64,000 bases of DNA from Anaerosporobacter faecicola (GCF_012070565.1 NZ_JAAQRO010000006.1:1-64000), one strand, 5' to 3'. Shown: positions 17,419 to 27,020, counted from the stretch's first letter. Notes: generated by a model not told the origin, from the sequence alone. Program-made: numbers and translations.

Positions 17419-18180
17419 TTATTTGTTATTTTGATCCCCTTCATAATCATATTCAATATTCACAAGGGTTAAACCATTCGCAGGAGCATTAGGTCCTGCA
17501 ATCATTCGTTCCTTAGAAGCCAACACGTTAGCAACGTGATCTGGTTCTGTCATTCCTAATCCAACTTTAATTAAGGTTCCTGTAATAATTCGTACCATAT
17601 TATAGAGAAATCCATTGCCTCGAACACGTAGAATCACTTCATCCCCTTCTCTATGAATCTTCAAACTATAGATGATTCTCACTGTACTCTGTACTTGCGC
17701 CTTAATGGAGCAAAAACTTTTAAAATCATGCTCGCCAATTAGATAGTTAGCAGCTTCTTGCATCTTATCTATATCTAATTTCTTATATACAAAATGTGAG
17801 TATAACCGCATAGTTGGTAATGGGTACTCGCGATTTAATATTCGATATTCATAGGTCTTACAACTCTTATGATATCTAGGATGGAAGTCCAATGGTACTT
17901 CACATGATGATTGAATGACAATATCTTTTGGCAACTTTTGATTTAATGCATGAGCAATCTTTTCTGCTGGAATTTTGGTTTCCGTATCAAAAACCGCAAC
18001 ATTTCCCAGTGCGTGTACACCAGAATCCGTTCGGCTTGACCCAATTACTTCGATATTTTCTCCTAATAATCTAGTTAAGTGTTTATTTACTACTTCTTCT
18101 ATGGTAATTGCATTCGGCTGCTTCTGCCAGCCACAGTAATTTGTTCCATCATATGCGATTACTAACTTAATCCGTTTCAT
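17419..18180 (-). CDS. truA: tRNA pseudouridine(38-40) synthase
   Basis: 253 aa, normal length. SSRTDSGVHALG at 48-59 carries the catalytic Asp52. It converts uridines 38-40 of the tRNA anticodon arm to pseudouridine. It starts 25 bases after ecfT in the same operon, the usual clostridial order ecfA1-ecfA2-ecfT-truA. In many relatives rplM-rpsI follow; here a terminator comes instead, so the operon ends with truA. Confidence 0.97.
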   Translation of the reverse strand: MKRIKLVIAYDGTNYCGWQKQPNAITIEEVVNKHLTRLLGENIEVIGSSRTDSGVHALGNVAVFDTETKIPAEKIAHALNQKLPKDIVIQSSCEVPLDFHPRYHKSCKTYEYRILNREYPLPTMRLYSHFVYKKLDIDKMQEAANYLIGEHDFKSFCSIKAQVQSTVRIIYSLKIHREGDEVILRVRGNGFLYNMVRIITGTLIKVGLGMTEPDHVANVLASKERMIAGPNAPANGLTLVNIEYDYEGDQNNK

Positions 18181-18205
18181 ACTACCTATTACTCCTAACT
18201 TCCAT

Positions 18206-19015
18206 TTAAACCGGACTTACTTTCTTAACAACCACTAATGAAACCAGGTACAAAACTAAAATCAAGTAACTAATAAAGTCTTCTTTACGATATTTCAGGG
18301 GTTTCATCTTTGTTCTTCCTTCTCCACCACGATAGCATCTTGCTTCCATTGCCATCGCCAGATCATTCGCTCTCCGAAATGCTGATACAAATAATGGAAC
18401 CAAAAGAGGTACAAGGCTTTTTGCCTTCTTTATCAGATTGCCTGACTCAAAATCTGCTCCACGCGCCATCTGTGCCTTCATGATCTTATCTGTTTCTTCT
18501 AATAAAATCGGGATAAAACGAAGGGCAATCGACATCATCATGGAGATTTCATGAACAGGTACCTTAATACGTTTTAACGGGTTCATAATCTTCTCTAATC
18601 CGTCAGTCAAATGATTCGGTGTGGTCGTAAATGTCATGATTGATGATCCCATGATTAATAAGGTCAAACGAAGTGCCATGAACCCCGCATTTTCAAGACC
18701 TTCTTTCGTTATCTTTAATATTCCCCACTGCCATAACACTTCACCCGATGTTAAGAATACATTGAACACAATGGCAAATACCATAAGGAATATAATTGAT
18801 TTCAGTCCCTTTACTATATGTTTGATTGGTACTTGTGAAGCTCCAATTACTAGACCCAAAAAACCAATGACAACAACATATGGTAGGAATTTATTTCGAA
18901 ACAAAAATAATGAAATAATAAATACAAATGTTCCAATAATCTTTGTTCGTGGATCTAATTTATGAATGAAGGAATCTTTTGGGTAATACTGCCCAATTGT
19001 TATGTCTCTAATCAT
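18206..19015 (-). CDS. ecfT: ECF transporter transmembrane component EcfT
   Basis: 269 aa with about five to six membrane helices (roughly 28-48, 65-85, 105-125 and later) and cytoplasmic coupling helices carrying the ALRFIP segment and the ARGADF motif near 185-190, where Ala-Arg-Gly contacts the ATPases. It couples EcfA1/EcfA2 ATP hydrolysis to interchangeable substrate-binding S proteins for vitamins and metals. It starts nine bases after ecfA2. No S component is in the window, as expected for a shared group II module. Confidence 0.97.
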   Translation of the reverse strand: MIRDITIGQYYPKDSFIHKLDPRTKIIGTFVFIISLFLFRNKFLPYVVVIGFLGLVIGASQVPIKHIVKGLKSIIFLMVFAIVFNVFLTSGEVLWQWGILKITKEGLENAGFMALRLTLLIMGSSIMTFTTTPNHLTDGLEKIMNPLKRIKVPVHEISMMMSIALRFIPILLEETDKIMKAQMARGADFESGNLIKKAKSLVPLLVPLFVSAFRRANDLAMAMEARCYRGGEGRTKMKPLKYRKEDFISYLILVLYLVSLVVVKKVSPV

Positions 19016-19023
19016 GTCCTTTC

Positions 19024-19887
19024 CTACCCTTCTATAATCTCACGATGTGCCCATTTAAGGATTTCTCGTTTTGCCTCGTCAATGGTTGTTGCATTGGTAT
19101 CCACTGCTATTCCCTGTTCTCGTAATCCATGCATCACATAGGTGACTTGGGGCGCTGCAAGTCCTATACTTTCTAACACCTTATAATTTGCAAACACTTT
19201 TCTTGGTACATCACTGTATACGAGTTCCCCTTTGTTCATTACCAATATACGATCAACATATTTTGCAACATCCTCCATACTATGAGATACTAGGATTACC
19301 GTAATCTTTCTCTCTTTATGAAGTTTTGCAATCTGATCCAGAATTTCATCACGTCCTGCTGGATCCAATCCTGCTGTTGGCTCATCAAGGATCAATACTT
19401 CCGGTCGCATCGCCAGTACTCCTGCGATTGCAACTCTTCTTTTTTGACCACCAGACAGTTCAAATGGAGAACAATCAATTAAGTCTTCACCTATTCCAAC
19501 TTGCTTTAAAGCCTCATAGGAGTGTAAGTCAATCTCCAATTGTGGTAATCCTTGATTTCTTGGTCCAAAACTTACATCCTTAATCACCGTTGTCTCAAAC
19601 AACTGATGCTCTGGATATTGAAACACTAGTCCAACTTTACTTCGTAATTCCTTCATATCATAATCTTCATCATATATATCTTTTCCATTATAATAGATTG
19701 AGCCACTTGTGGCTTTCATTAGCCCATTCAAATGCTGTATTAATGTTGATTTTCCCGAACCTGTGTGTCCAATCAATCCAATAAATTCACCATCCTTAAT
19801 GGTTAGATTGATATCTTTTAGGGCATGTTTTTCATATGCTGTACCAATACTATAACTATAACTTATATGATCTAAGGTAATTGACAT
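19024..19887 (-). CDS. ecfA2: ECF transporter ATPase EcfA2
   Basis: 287 aa ABC ATPase. Walker A GHTGSGKST at 40-48, Q-loop FQYPEHQLF, signature LSGGQKRR near 142-149, Walker B VLILDEPTAGLDP near 162-174, H-loop SHS. It pairs with EcfA1 on EcfT. Naming as A2 follows gene order and the GHTGSGKS/TAGLDP variant. AGGAGG precedes the ATG. It is 15 bases after ecfA1. Confidence 0.95.
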   Translation of the reverse strand: MSITLDHISYSYSIGTAYEKHALKDINLTIKDGEFIGLIGHTGSGKSTLIQHLNGLMKATSGSIYYNGKDIYDEDYDMKELRSKVGLVFQYPEHQLFETTVIKDVSFGPRNQGLPQLEIDLHSYEALKQVGIGEDLIDCSPFELSGGQKRRVAIAGVLAMRPEVLILDEPTAGLDPAGRDEILDQIAKLHKERKITVILVSHSMEDVAKYVDRILVMNKGELVYSDVPRKVFANYKVLESIGLAAPQVTYVMHGLREQGIAVDTNATTIDEAKREILKWAHREIIEG

Positions 19888-19902
19888 TCTTACACCTCCT
19901 GT

Positions 19903-20751
19903 CTACAATCTTGTGATTTCGTTCACTAATTCATCCACCGACAAGATTCCTTCTGCGATTGCAAGTCCACTTTTTCGAAGTTCATATGCTAGTTCTGTTA
20001 CTTGGGGAACATCCAAACGATACTTCTTCAATTCCTCTACCTGTGTGAAGATTTCCCTTGGTGTTCCTTGCATGACTATTTTCCCTTGATCCATTACGAT
20101 TACCTTATCCGCACCGATAACCTCTTCCATATAGTGTGTAATCAATAGAATGGTCACATTTTCTTGCTTGTTTAACTCTGTAATCGTTCGTATAACTTCT
20201 TTTCTTCCATCGGGGTCCAACATTGCAGTTGGTTCATCTAATACGATACACTTCGGTTTCATCGCCATGATTCCAGCGATTGCTACTCTTTGTTTCTGTC
20301 CACCTGATAACTTATTAGGTGAATGACTTCTGTATTCTAACATGCCAACTGCACGTAAACTTTCATCAACTCGTCTCCAGATTTCCTCCGTTGGCACACC
20401 TAGATTCTCCGGTCCGAATCCCACATCTTCTTCTACAATGGTACTAATAATTTGATTATCGGGATTTTGAAATACCATACCTGCAGATTGTCTGATATCC
20501 CATATATGTTCTTCCTCTTTCGTATCGTATCCATTCACCCACAACGTTCCTTCTGTAGGCATAAGAATAGCATTCAGGTGTTTTGCTAAGGTAGATTTAC
20601 CAGAGCCATTATGTCCTAAAATAGCGACAAAGTCCCCTTTCTGTATATCAAGATCAAGATCATCAAGAGCACGATTGATTCCTACTGCATTTCCCTCTTC
20701 GTCTCTACGTATATATTCATGTACTAACTTTTTTGCCTTAATAATTCCCAT
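19903..20751 (-). CDS. ecfA1: ECF transporter ATPase EcfA1
   Basis: 282 aa ABC ATPase. Walker [10 protein letters not shown] at 46-54, Q-loop FQNPDNQ, signature LSGGQKQR, Walker [15 protein letters not shown]-loop THY. It is the first gene of ecfA1-ecfA2-ecfT-truA. Unlike many relatives, where it follows rplQ directly, a 401-aa membrane protein gene and a terminator lie between. It has its own promoter at 21013-21041 and a leader of about 255 bases ending in a 14-bp hairpin. Confidence 0.95.
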   Translation of the reverse strand: MGIIKAKKLVHEYIRRDEEGNAVGINRALDDLDLDIQKGDFVAILGHNGSGKSTLAKHLNAILMPTEGTLWVNGYDTKEEEHIWDIRQSAGMVFQNPDNQIISTIVEEDVGFGPENLGVPTEEIWRRVDESLRAVGMLEYRSHSPNKLSGGQKQRVAIAGIMAMKPKCIVLDEPTAMLDPDGRKEVIRTITELNKQENVTILLITHYMEEVIGADKVIVMDQGKIVMQGTPREIFTQVEELKKYRLDVPQVTELAYELRKSGLAIAEGILSVDELVNEITRL

Positions 20752-21115
20752 AAACGATTCCTCATATGTAACTATTCAGAGGAATCACGCAGTGTTTGCT
20801 AAATTGTCTCTGAATAGTTACCCTCTTTTTCATTCATCATTCTACTTTGTTCTATATACAATTACTTTTAATCATCATTTTTCATTTATTATTTGACAAC
20901 TTGAAGCCTTCCTTTTCTATAAATCATCACTTGACTACATTTATCCATCCTTGCATATTCAGCTGCATATACAGCTATCCCAACAAGAGTCACGGGCTTC
21001 TTTACTTTTTACATTGTACGGTATTCTCCTAGGAAATGCAATGCCTTCTTCCAAGGTTTCAGAAAAACTACTATACGATGTATTTCATATTCTGTGTATA
21101 TGATTAGTGAAATAT
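20752..21115 (-). other. ecfA1 leader region
   Basis: A 5' UTR of about 255 bases from the promoter at 21013-21041. It contains a small hairpin (AGCTG-TATATG-CAGCT near 20960) and a perfect 14-bp inverted repeat (20768-20781 with 20808-20821, 26-base loop) ending 16 bases before the ecfA1 start. No T-run follows. No known riboswitch is recognised. No ORF is supported. Confidence 0.5.
21013..21041 (-). promoter_or_regulatory. Promoter of ecfA1-ecfA2-ecfT-truA
   Basis: TTGCAT (21036-21041), 17-base spacer, TACAAT (21013-21018) on the minus strand. Confidence 0.65.
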
Positions 21116-21192
21116 AAAAAGACAACCTCCAATCCTATTCATAGAAATCCAATCATATGGATCTACTACTTTGAATAGGAAAGAAGATTGTC
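21116..21192 (-). terminator. Terminator of the 401-aa membrane protein gene
   Basis: A long, slightly interrupted stem of about 20 bp (arms 21121-21141 and 21172-21192; core CCTATTCA with TGAATAGG, outer GACAA with TTGTC), followed by TTTTTATATTT on the minus strand. It lies 100 bases after the stop. Confidence 0.8.
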
Positions 21193-21292
21193 ACCTCAAT
21201 TTATTCTGTTTGCATCCTTTTATTCTATTTGTATCATCTTTTTCATTCAACGCACATTCATACTATTTAATACGTTGTGGTCTTATGAGTAA

Positions 21293-22498
21293 CTACTCTT
21301 CTGTATTGTTCTCTTGTGTTGGGAATTCTTGCGTTCCATTCATATCACTAAATCCATCGTTCTGGTATCCAAATCCCTGATTTTGTTGGTTGTCTTGATT
21401 CTCCTGTTGCTCATACTCATAAGCTGATGCTGATTCTTCGTTTGTTTCTCTATTCTGATATGGTAATAAAACGAATTGGTCAAAATTATTACGGAACAAA
21501 TTGTTTAAATCATCATTATATCCCAAAACCATCTGTTCTTGAGTAGCCGAATAACTTTCTAAAATTCTTCGTGCATCATCTTCTGTCTTAACAAGTACAA
21601 GTGTTGTTTTCTTATTACGATCCACTAAGGCTACCTGACGTGTATAGTAGGTAACTCCTTTTCTCTTTTGTTTTGTTTCTTTATAATAAGCCCAGATGTA
21701 ATTTTCATTTTTCAAGACACGAATTTTATTTCCTTTTACATACGCTGTATATCTTGCATTTACCCATACATCATTAATCTCTGTTGCAGCTTCTAACTCC
21801 ATACATAATTGATCAAAAGTGATTCCATTTTGTGCAGCAAACTTCTTCATAGCTTTTACATAACGACCACTAAATGCACGTATGATAGTCACAATTAAGA
21901 ATAGTAGTGCCACTGCCATTACAATAATACTTAATTCCATATTGGTTTCCTCACAGTTACCAATATAATTTACCTTAAATACATAATCAGAGTACATATC
22001 TTCCGTTATTCCATAGCTTGTCATGTAACTCTTTAATTCAGAATATTCTCTGTTTGTTAATTTTGTAAATGTTCCTTTATATGTAATTTCATCAAGTTCT
22101 GTTCCATTGTCTAATGCTGCTGTTGTTTTGTCTAGAACAGTCATAAATTTGTCCATCAGTTTTTTTCCGTCTGCTAATACAGTTATGTATTGCTGTTCAT
22201 TTACTGCTGTTAAATAATATCGTGCTGTTATTGTTCCCGCAGAACGTGATCCATCTTTATATTTTGTATACGTTTCTTCCTCAAGATAGTAATCATAAAT
22301 ATATCCAATCTTCGTTTCTACATATTTCCCTTTAAATTGATCCAGATCAATACTATTAATATTAACCGTTTCTGGACCCTTCACAAGTTTGATCGCAGCC
22401 ATATCCGTAAATAATAGTGCACCTACAATAACTGCAATACACACAATTACTTTAATGATGGCTTTCTTCATAATACTCTTTCTGACCTTTTGTAACAT
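21293..22498 (-). CDS. Two-TM membrane protein of unknown function
   Basis: 401 aa. TM1 is at about 12-33, an extracellular domain of about 150 residues follows, TM2 lies near 190-211, then a cytoplasmic domain. The C-terminal 45 residues are rich in Gln, Asn and Glu and probably disordered. I cannot name the family firmly; it resembles two-TM proteins annotated only as DUFs in Clostridia (DUF6709 is one possibility, not verified). GGGAGG six bases before ATG sets the start. It has its own promoter (22635-22664) and terminator, so it is an independent unit inserted between rplQ and ecfA1. No enzyme motif is seen. Confidence 0.7.
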   Translation of the reverse strand: MLQKVRKSIMKKAIIKVIVCIAVIVGALLFTDMAAIKLVKGPETVNINSIDLDQFKGKYVETKIGYIYDYYLEEETYTKYKDGSRSAGTITARYYLTAVNEQQYITVLADGKKLMDKFMTVLDKTTAALDNGTELDEITYKGTFTKLTNREYSELKSYMTSYGITEDMYSDYVFKVNYIGNCEETNMELSIIVMAVALLFLIVTIIRAFSGRYVKAMKKFAAQNGITFDQLCMELEAATEINDVWVNARYTAYVKGNKIRVLKNENYIWAYYKETKQKRKGVTYYTRQVALVDRNKKTTLVLVKTEDDARRILESYSATQEQMVLGYNDDLNNLFRNNFDQFVLLPYQNRETNEESASAYEYEQQENQDNQQNQGFGYQNDGFSDMNGTQEFPTQENNTEE

Positions 22499-22634
22499 TG
22501 TTTTCCTCCCTCATTTTGCAATTAGATTCTCTCATTAATTTTTACGTGGTAAGAACATCAATAAATTATTCTCTCTTAATGCGACATAACTATTACGCAT
22601 GAATGACAATAATTTTAGACTCTCACACCAAACA

Positions 22635-22664
22635 ATTATACTATACCATGTTATCCAATTGCAA
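22635..22664 (-). promoter_or_regulatory. Promoter of the 401-aa membrane protein gene
   Basis: TTGCAA (22659-22664), 18-base spacer, TATAAT (22635-22640), about 135 bases upstream of the start. A weak ATGCG...CGCAT inverted repeat lies in the leader. Confidence 0.65.
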
Positions 22665-22692
22665 TTCTATAGTCCAATAGATATAAAAATTC

Positions 22693-22735
22693 AAAAAAAG
22701 CAACCAAACAGAAATAAATTCCTGCTCGATTGCTT
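22693..22735 (-). terminator. Terminator of the ribosomal supercluster after rplQ
   Basis: AAGCAA (22698-22703) with TTGCTT (22730-22735), extended by ACAG with CTG inside, followed by TTTTT (22693-22697) on the minus strand, about 57 bases after the rplQ stop. Confidence 0.75.
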
Positions 22736-22791
22736 CTTCTATGAGAAGATTGGATTACTCCATTCCTTTATACATATGATCTACGTTATTC

Positions 22792-23328
22792 TTATACTAA
22801 TTCAATAAGAACTTCCATAGCTGCGTCACCTTTACGTTGACCAATTTTAACGATTCTTGTGTAACCACCGTTACGATCAGCATATTTAGGTGCAATTTCA
22901 TTGAATAATAAATCTGTTACATCTACAGATTTTGTATTCTTTTTCTTTCCAGCTGCTTCAGTTGGAACTTCTGTTACAGTGTAAAGAGTTTTTAACATTT
23001 GTCTTCTTGCATGTAATCTAGAAGCGTTGTCTTTTTTGATTGTTTTTTCAACTTCATCAAAAACTGTTACCTTTTTACCATCAACAACTTCTTTCACTCT
23101 CTTACCATCTTTATCTTTACGAGCAACTTTAGCCTTAACTGTTACAGTTTCGAAGTTGTCCTTTTCTTTAACAGCAAGTGCGATCATGCCCTCAGCAATT
23201 TTACGGATTTCTTTTGCTTTTGCTTCAGTAGTAACGATTTTACCATGATATAATAAATTTGTTACTTGATTACGAAGTAAAGCTTTTCTTTGACTTGAAG
23301 TTCTTCCAAGTTTTCTATAGCCTGCCAT
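22792..23328 (-). CDS. rplQ: Large ribosomal subunit protein bL17, with insertion
   Basis: 178 aa against about 120 in Bacillus. The conserved start ([20 protein letters not shown]) and end ([15 protein letters not shown]) flank an insertion of about 50 residues near 54-105, very rich in Lys, Asp and Val, and a short second one ([10 protein letters not shown]). L17 sits near the peptide exit on the 50S subunit. Such enlarged L17 is known in Lachnospiraceae. It is the last gene of the supercluster. AAGGAGG precedes the ATG. Confidence 0.97.
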   Translation of the reverse strand: MAGYRKLGRTSSQRKALLRNQVTNLLYHGKIVTTEAKAKEIRKIAEGMIALAVKEKDNFETVTVKAKVARKDKDGKRVKEVVDGKKVTVFDEVEKTIKKDNASRLHARRQMLKTLYTVTEVPTEAAGKKKNTKSVDVTDLLFNEIAPKYADRNGGYTRIVKIGQRKGDAAMEVLIELV

Positions 23329-23466
23329 TTTCTTACCTCCTTATGACTATTATTTGCAGTTATTATATTCATCTATATTAATTGCAAATGATACACCACT
23401 CTGCATTCTTGCAGTATGGCGCCCACAAAACAATGTATTGTGGGATACTAGTTCAGTATCGTTATT

Positions 23467-24426
23467 TTATTCATCACTTAAGTTTAGTGATAAACCAAGT
23501 TCTTTTAACTTAGCAAGTACTTCCTCAAGGGATTTACGGCCAAGGTTTCTTACCTTCATCATATCTTCTGAAGTTCTGTTTGTTAATTCTTCAACAGTAT
23601 TAATTCCAGCTCTCTTCAAGCAGTTATATGAACGAACAGATAATTCTAGCTCATCAATATTCATTTCAAGAACTTTTTCTTTTTCATTATCTTCTTTTTC
23701 TACCATAACTTCTGCAGTTTTCGCATTTTCAGAAAGATCAATAAAAGAATTCAGATGCTCGCTAAGAACTTTTGCAGCCAAACTAACTGCTTCATCAGGT
23801 ACTAAGGTACCATTTGTATAAACATCTAATGTTAGCTTATCATAATCCGTAATCTGACCAACACGAGTATTCTCAACTGTTAAATTAACACGCTCCACTG
23901 GAGTGTAGATTGAATCAACAGGGATCACACCGATTGGTAGATCATCGTTTTTATTTTTGTCAGAGCTGATATAACCTCTACCCTTAGTAATTGTTAATTC
24001 CATATAAAGTTTGCTATCAGCACCACCGCTTAAGTTTGCAATAACTAAATCTGGATTTAAAATTTCAATGTCAGGATCGGCCTGGATATCTCCAGCTGTT
24101 ACAACTCCTTCACCTTCAAACTCAATATATGCAGTCTTTGGCTCATTCGTTTCGCTAGTATTCTTGATTGCTAAGCTCTTGATGTTCATTATTATTTCCG
24201 TAACGTCTTCTTTCACACCAGGAATTGTACTGAATTCATGAACAACACCGTCAATCTTAACTTGACTTACTGCTGCTCCTGGTAAAGAAGAAAGCATAAT
24301 CCTTCTTAAGGAATTACCCAATGTTGTTCCGTAACCTCTTTCAAGTGGCTCAACTACAAAACGTCCATATTTTTTATCTTCAGAAATCTCTGCAATCTCT
24401 ATTTTTGGTTTTTCAAAATCAAACAC
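23467..24426 (-). CDS. rpoA: DNA-directed RNA polymerase subunit alpha
   Basis: 319 aa starting at GTG (24424-24426), chosen because AAAGGAGG lies eight bases upstream and the protein then begins [11 protein letters not shown] as in relatives; the ATG 14 codons earlier would overlap that site. The N-terminal domain (to about 230) dimerises and assembles beta and beta prime. The C-terminal domain (about 250-310, [24 protein letters not shown]) contacts UP elements and activators. It lies between rpsD and rplQ, the normal alpha-operon position. Confidence 0.98.
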   Translation of the reverse strand: MFDFEKPKIEIAEISEDKKYGRFVVEPLERGYGTTLGNSLRRIMLSSLPGAAVSQVKIDGVVHEFSTIPGVKEDVTEIIMNIKSLAIKNTSETNEPKTAYIEFEGEGVVTAGDIQADPDIEILNPDLVIANLSGGADSKLYMELTITKGRGYISSDKNKNDDLPIGVIPVDSIYTPVERVNLTVENTRVGQITDYDKLTLDVYTNGTLVPDEAVSLAAKVLSEHLNSFIDLSENAKTAEVMVEKEDNEKEKVLEMNIDELELSVRSYNCLKRAGINTVEELTNRTSEDMMKVRNLGRKSLEEVLAKLKELGLSLNLSDE

Positions 24427-24510
24427 TATTGGACCCTCCTTTTGGGTTGAATTATTGAGGGTAATCATTCATAACATATAACTTCCACTTAACTATTATA
24501 TATACTCAAC

Positions 24511-24544
24511 CTATATCAAATCACATTTCCGTGATTTGATATAG
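24511..24544 (-). other. Perfect 14-bp hairpin between rpsD and rpoA
   Basis: CTATATCAAATCAC (24511-24524) pairs exactly with 24531-24544 around a 6-base loop, GGAAAT on the minus strand. No T-run follows. A second stem (CTCTAC with GTAGAG, about 24548-24583) precedes it. It could be a processing site or an autoregulatory leader for rpoA-rplQ. Confidence 0.5.
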
Positions 24545-24635
24545 ACACCTCTACATAATTAGTAACTGCAGTATACCGTAGAGACAGCAACCAAATCAAT
24601 TCTACCTCTACAATGATACAAATGAAAACTATATA

Positions 24636-25229
24636 TTATTTAGAATACAACTCGACGATAAGCATTTCGTTAACTGGAACATCAATTTGATCTCTTGTAG
24701 GCATTTCTTTAACAACACCTTTTAAAGCTTCATGATCAGATTCTAACCAAGCTGGTACTAATCTAGAACCAGTTGTTTCTAAAATATCTTTGTATCTTTG
24801 TGCGCTCTTGCATTTTTCTTTAATTTCAATAACATCACCAGGTTTTACTGAGTAAGAAGGGATGTTAACACATTTGCCGTTTACTAAAACGTGTTTGTGG
24901 TCAACGATCTGTCTTGCTTCTTTTCTAGTTCTACCTAATCCTAAACGGTAAACAACGTTATCTAATCTAAGTTCAAGAAGGATCATAAGGTTTTCACCAG
25001 CTGTTCCGTTCTTCATTTTCTTAGCTTTAGCAAAGTTATTTCTGAAAGGTTTTTCTAAAACACCGTAGATAAATTTTGCTTTTTGTTTTTCTTTTAATTG
25101 TAAGCCATATTCGCTTAATTTCTTACCAGCTCTTGGAGCTCTATTAGATTTCTTGTCAATTCCTAGGTAAATAGGATCAAGACCAAGTGATCTACATCTT
25201 TTTAAAACAGGACTCATGTCTCTTGCCAT
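24636..25229 (-). CDS. rpsD: Small ribosomal subunit protein uS4
   Basis: 197 aa. The S4 RNA-binding domain is clear ([20 protein letters not shown], then [13 protein letters not shown]). The N-terminal part lacks the four-cysteine zinc motif, so this is the zinc-free form. It is a primary 16S rRNA binder and a known translational autoregulator in many bacteria. Gene order rpsM-rpsK-rpsD-rpoA-rplQ is that of Clostridia rather than Bacillus, where rpsD is elsewhere. Confidence 0.98.
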   Translation of the reverse strand: MARDMSPVLKRCRSLGLDPIYLGIDKKSNRAPRAGKKLSEYGLQLKEKQKAKFIYGVLEKPFRNNFAKAKKMKNGTAGENLMILLELRLDNVVYRLGLGRTRKEARQIVDHKHVLVNGKCVNIPSYSVKPGDVIEIKEKCKSAQRYKDILETTGSRLVPAWLESDHEALKGVVKEMPTRDQIDVPVNEMLIVELYSK

Positions 25230-25381
25230 GCTATTAGTTACCTCCTAATCTATTAACTTAAATCTTTACCAGTAAACATGTACTTTATACATTATTTACC
25301 TATGTTGCAACAACTTCGCTCCTTGCTTCCATGTAAAGATTCTTGTTGTTATAGCGTTTCTATAAAAAATCGTAATTTCGA

Positions 25382-25777
25382 CTACACTCTTCTACGTTTT
25401 GGTGGTCTACAACCGTTATGTGGAACTGGAGTAACATCTTTGATGCTTGTTACTTCGATACCGCAAGCTTGAAGTGCACGGATAGCTGCTTCTCTTCCTG
25501 AACCTGGTCCTTTAACCATAACTTCTACAGATTTTAAACCATGGATAATTGCTGCTTTTGCTGCTGTTTCAGCTGCCATTTGAGCTGCATATGGAGTAGA
25601 TTTTTTAGATCCTCTAAATCCTAATCCACCTGCACTAGCCCATGAAAGAGCATTTCCTTCTGCATCAGTTAGCGTAACAATTGTATTGTTAAAAGATGAC
25701 TGAATATGTGCTTGTCCACGGTCAACGTTTTTCTTAACACGTTTTTTAGTCACTTTTTTTGCTATTTTTTTAGCCAT
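25382..25777 (-). CDS. rpsK: Small ribosomal subunit protein uS11
   Basis: 131 aa from ATG at 25777 with AGGAGG eight bases upstream; a TTG two codons earlier is too close to the site. Conserved [13 protein letters not shown] and the C-terminal [13 protein letters not shown] are present. It lines the platform of the 30S subunit near the mRNA exit. Confidence 0.98.
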   Translation of the reverse strand: MAKKIAKKVTKKRVKKNVDRGQAHIQSSFNNTIVTLTDAEGNALSWASAGGLGFRGSKKSTPYAAQMAAETAAKAAIIHGLKSVEVMVKGPGSGREAAIRALQACGIEVTSIKDVTPVPHNGCRPPKRRRV

Positions 25778-25981
25778 TTCCAAACCCTCCTATTGGATTT
25801 TTATTTCTTTAATTTTGCTGAACTAATTGTACATATCAACTTGATCTTATTCCCTATGTTCTATGCTGTTATTGTATAAAACAAGTCTTTCTCGTCATGT
25901 GATCGACTTCTCTGTATAGAAGCCGTAATTCTATGAGATACATAAGAACAATTTGTATACACAATAAATAAATTAAGATAA

Positions 25982-26350
25982 TTATTTCTTCTTGTTTGCA
26001 ACAGTTCTCTTAGGACCTTTTCTAGTTCTAGCATTTGTCTTAGTCTTTTGTCCACGAACAGGAAGACCTTTTCTATGACGGATTCCTCTGTAACATCCGA
26101 TTTCTTGTAATGTCTTAATATTAAGTGCGATTTGTCTACGTAAATCACCTTCAACAGTATGATTTGCATCGATTACATCACGAATTCTAGCAACTTCTTC
26201 ATCAGTTAAATCTCTAACACGAGTGTCTGGATTAACATTAGCTTCTGCTAATATACGGTTAGAACTTACTCTACCAATTCCATAAATATAAGTAAGACCG
26301 ATTTCAACACGTTTTTCTCTTGGTAAATCTACACCACTGATACGAGCCAT
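25982..26350 (-). CDS. rpsM: Small ribosomal subunit protein uS13
   Basis: 122 aa from ATG at 26350 (GGAGGTG upstream); the frame extends nine codons further without a site. The core ([21 protein letters not shown]) and basic C-terminal tail ([15 protein letters not shown]) are intact. It sits in the 30S head and contacts the P-site tRNA. It follows rpmJ after a 556-base gap holding a terminator and an internal promoter. Confidence 0.97.
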   Translation of the reverse strand: MARISGVDLPREKRVEIGLTYIYGIGRVSSNRILAEANVNPDTRVRDLTDEEVARIRDVIDANHTVEGDLRRQIALNIKTLQEIGCYRGIRHRKGLPVRGQKTKTNARTRKGPKRTVANKKK

Positions 26351-26871
26351 GCGCGTATTACACCTCCATAATTTCATTCATTATACGGTTAAGACAGCTT
26401 GTAATATCATATAGCAAATTTGCCTACATGGTGAAATGCATACTACGTCACTTCTTAACGCCGTTTTATTTTACTTGTCGTTTGGGGGACAGTACCCCTA
26501 CTTTAGAATAGAACATATGCTTCCATATCTTCTATTTTGTAATGTACAACCTTTCCAGGTGTTTCATTACATCAGCCGCTTTAAATTGTGACAAACATAA
26601 GTAAAAACTCATGCTTGCTTATACATTGAACAGATAATTGCATAGGCAAAAAACCGCCAACGTATAACAAATAACAAGTCACACCATTTACTGCTAAACA
26701 CAGTAAAAAGTGCATAACATTCCTGTTATCCACAATATCACAATGGAATATCGCCTATATGAAGTTTTCATATGACAAATATTCATCGTATGTTTACACA
26801 TACGTGCTAGTCTAACTAGCAGATTGTAACACAAAAAGCAAGAACTATTTATGATCGAAAATATATATACG
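26351..26871 (-). other. Structured non-coding interval between rpmJ and rpsM
   Basis: About 520 bases with no convincing ORF in a place where genes are normally a few bases apart. Perfect small hairpins are visible on the minus strand: GCTAGT/ACTAGC, CGTATG/CATACG, TTTACTG/CAGTAAA, GTAATG/CATTAC with an inner ACCT/AGGT, and GGGG-TACTGT-CCCC. A promoter at 26566-26594 splits it into an upstream spacer and an rpsM leader of about 210 bases. Confidence 0.55.
26566..26594 (-). promoter_or_regulatory. Internal promoter for rpsM-rpsK-rpsD-rpoA-rplQ
   Basis: TTGTCA (26589-26594), 17-base spacer, TGTAAT (26566-26571) on the minus strand, downstream of the rpmJ terminator. Confidence 0.5.
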
Positions 26872-26902
26872 AAACAATAAAAAGCCCTTCCGCTTTTTAT
26901 TG
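26872..26902 (-). terminator. Terminator-like hairpin after rpmJ
   Basis: A perfect 11-bp stem, CAATAAAAAGC (26875-26885) with GCTTTTTATTG (26892-26902), 6-base loop, then TTTCG on the minus strand. It starts five bases after the rpmJ stop. Confidence 0.65.
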
Positions 26903-26906
26903 GATA

Positions 26907-27020
26907 TTAGCCTTGTCTTTGTTTGTGTCTAGGATTCTCGCAAATAATTCTTACGCTTCCTTTTCTTTTAATAACTTTGCATTTTTCGCAAATTGGTTTT
27001 ACTGATGACCTTACCTTCAT
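26907..27020 (-). CDS. rpmJ: Large ribosomal subunit protein bL36
   Basis: 37 aa. [15 protein letters not shown] then [14 protein letters not shown]; Cys11, Cys14, Cys27 and His32 form the zinc ribbon, so this is the zinc-binding form. It is the smallest 50S protein. ATG at 27018-27020 has GGAG upstream. It lies downstream of infA after 154 bases containing an attenuator-like hairpin. Confidence 0.97.
   Translation of the reverse strand: MKVRSSVKPICEKCKVIKRKGSVRIICENPRHKQRQG

Noticed and set aside
25861-26169. 102-codon minus-strand ORF overlapping rpsM
   Set aside because: Out-of-frame shadow of the conserved rpsM gene with no site of its own.
26640-26790. 36-codon ORF in the rpmJ-rpsM gap
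   Set aside because: Cys/Tyr-rich, without a ribosome-binding site, and overlapping perfect hairpins; more likely non-coding.
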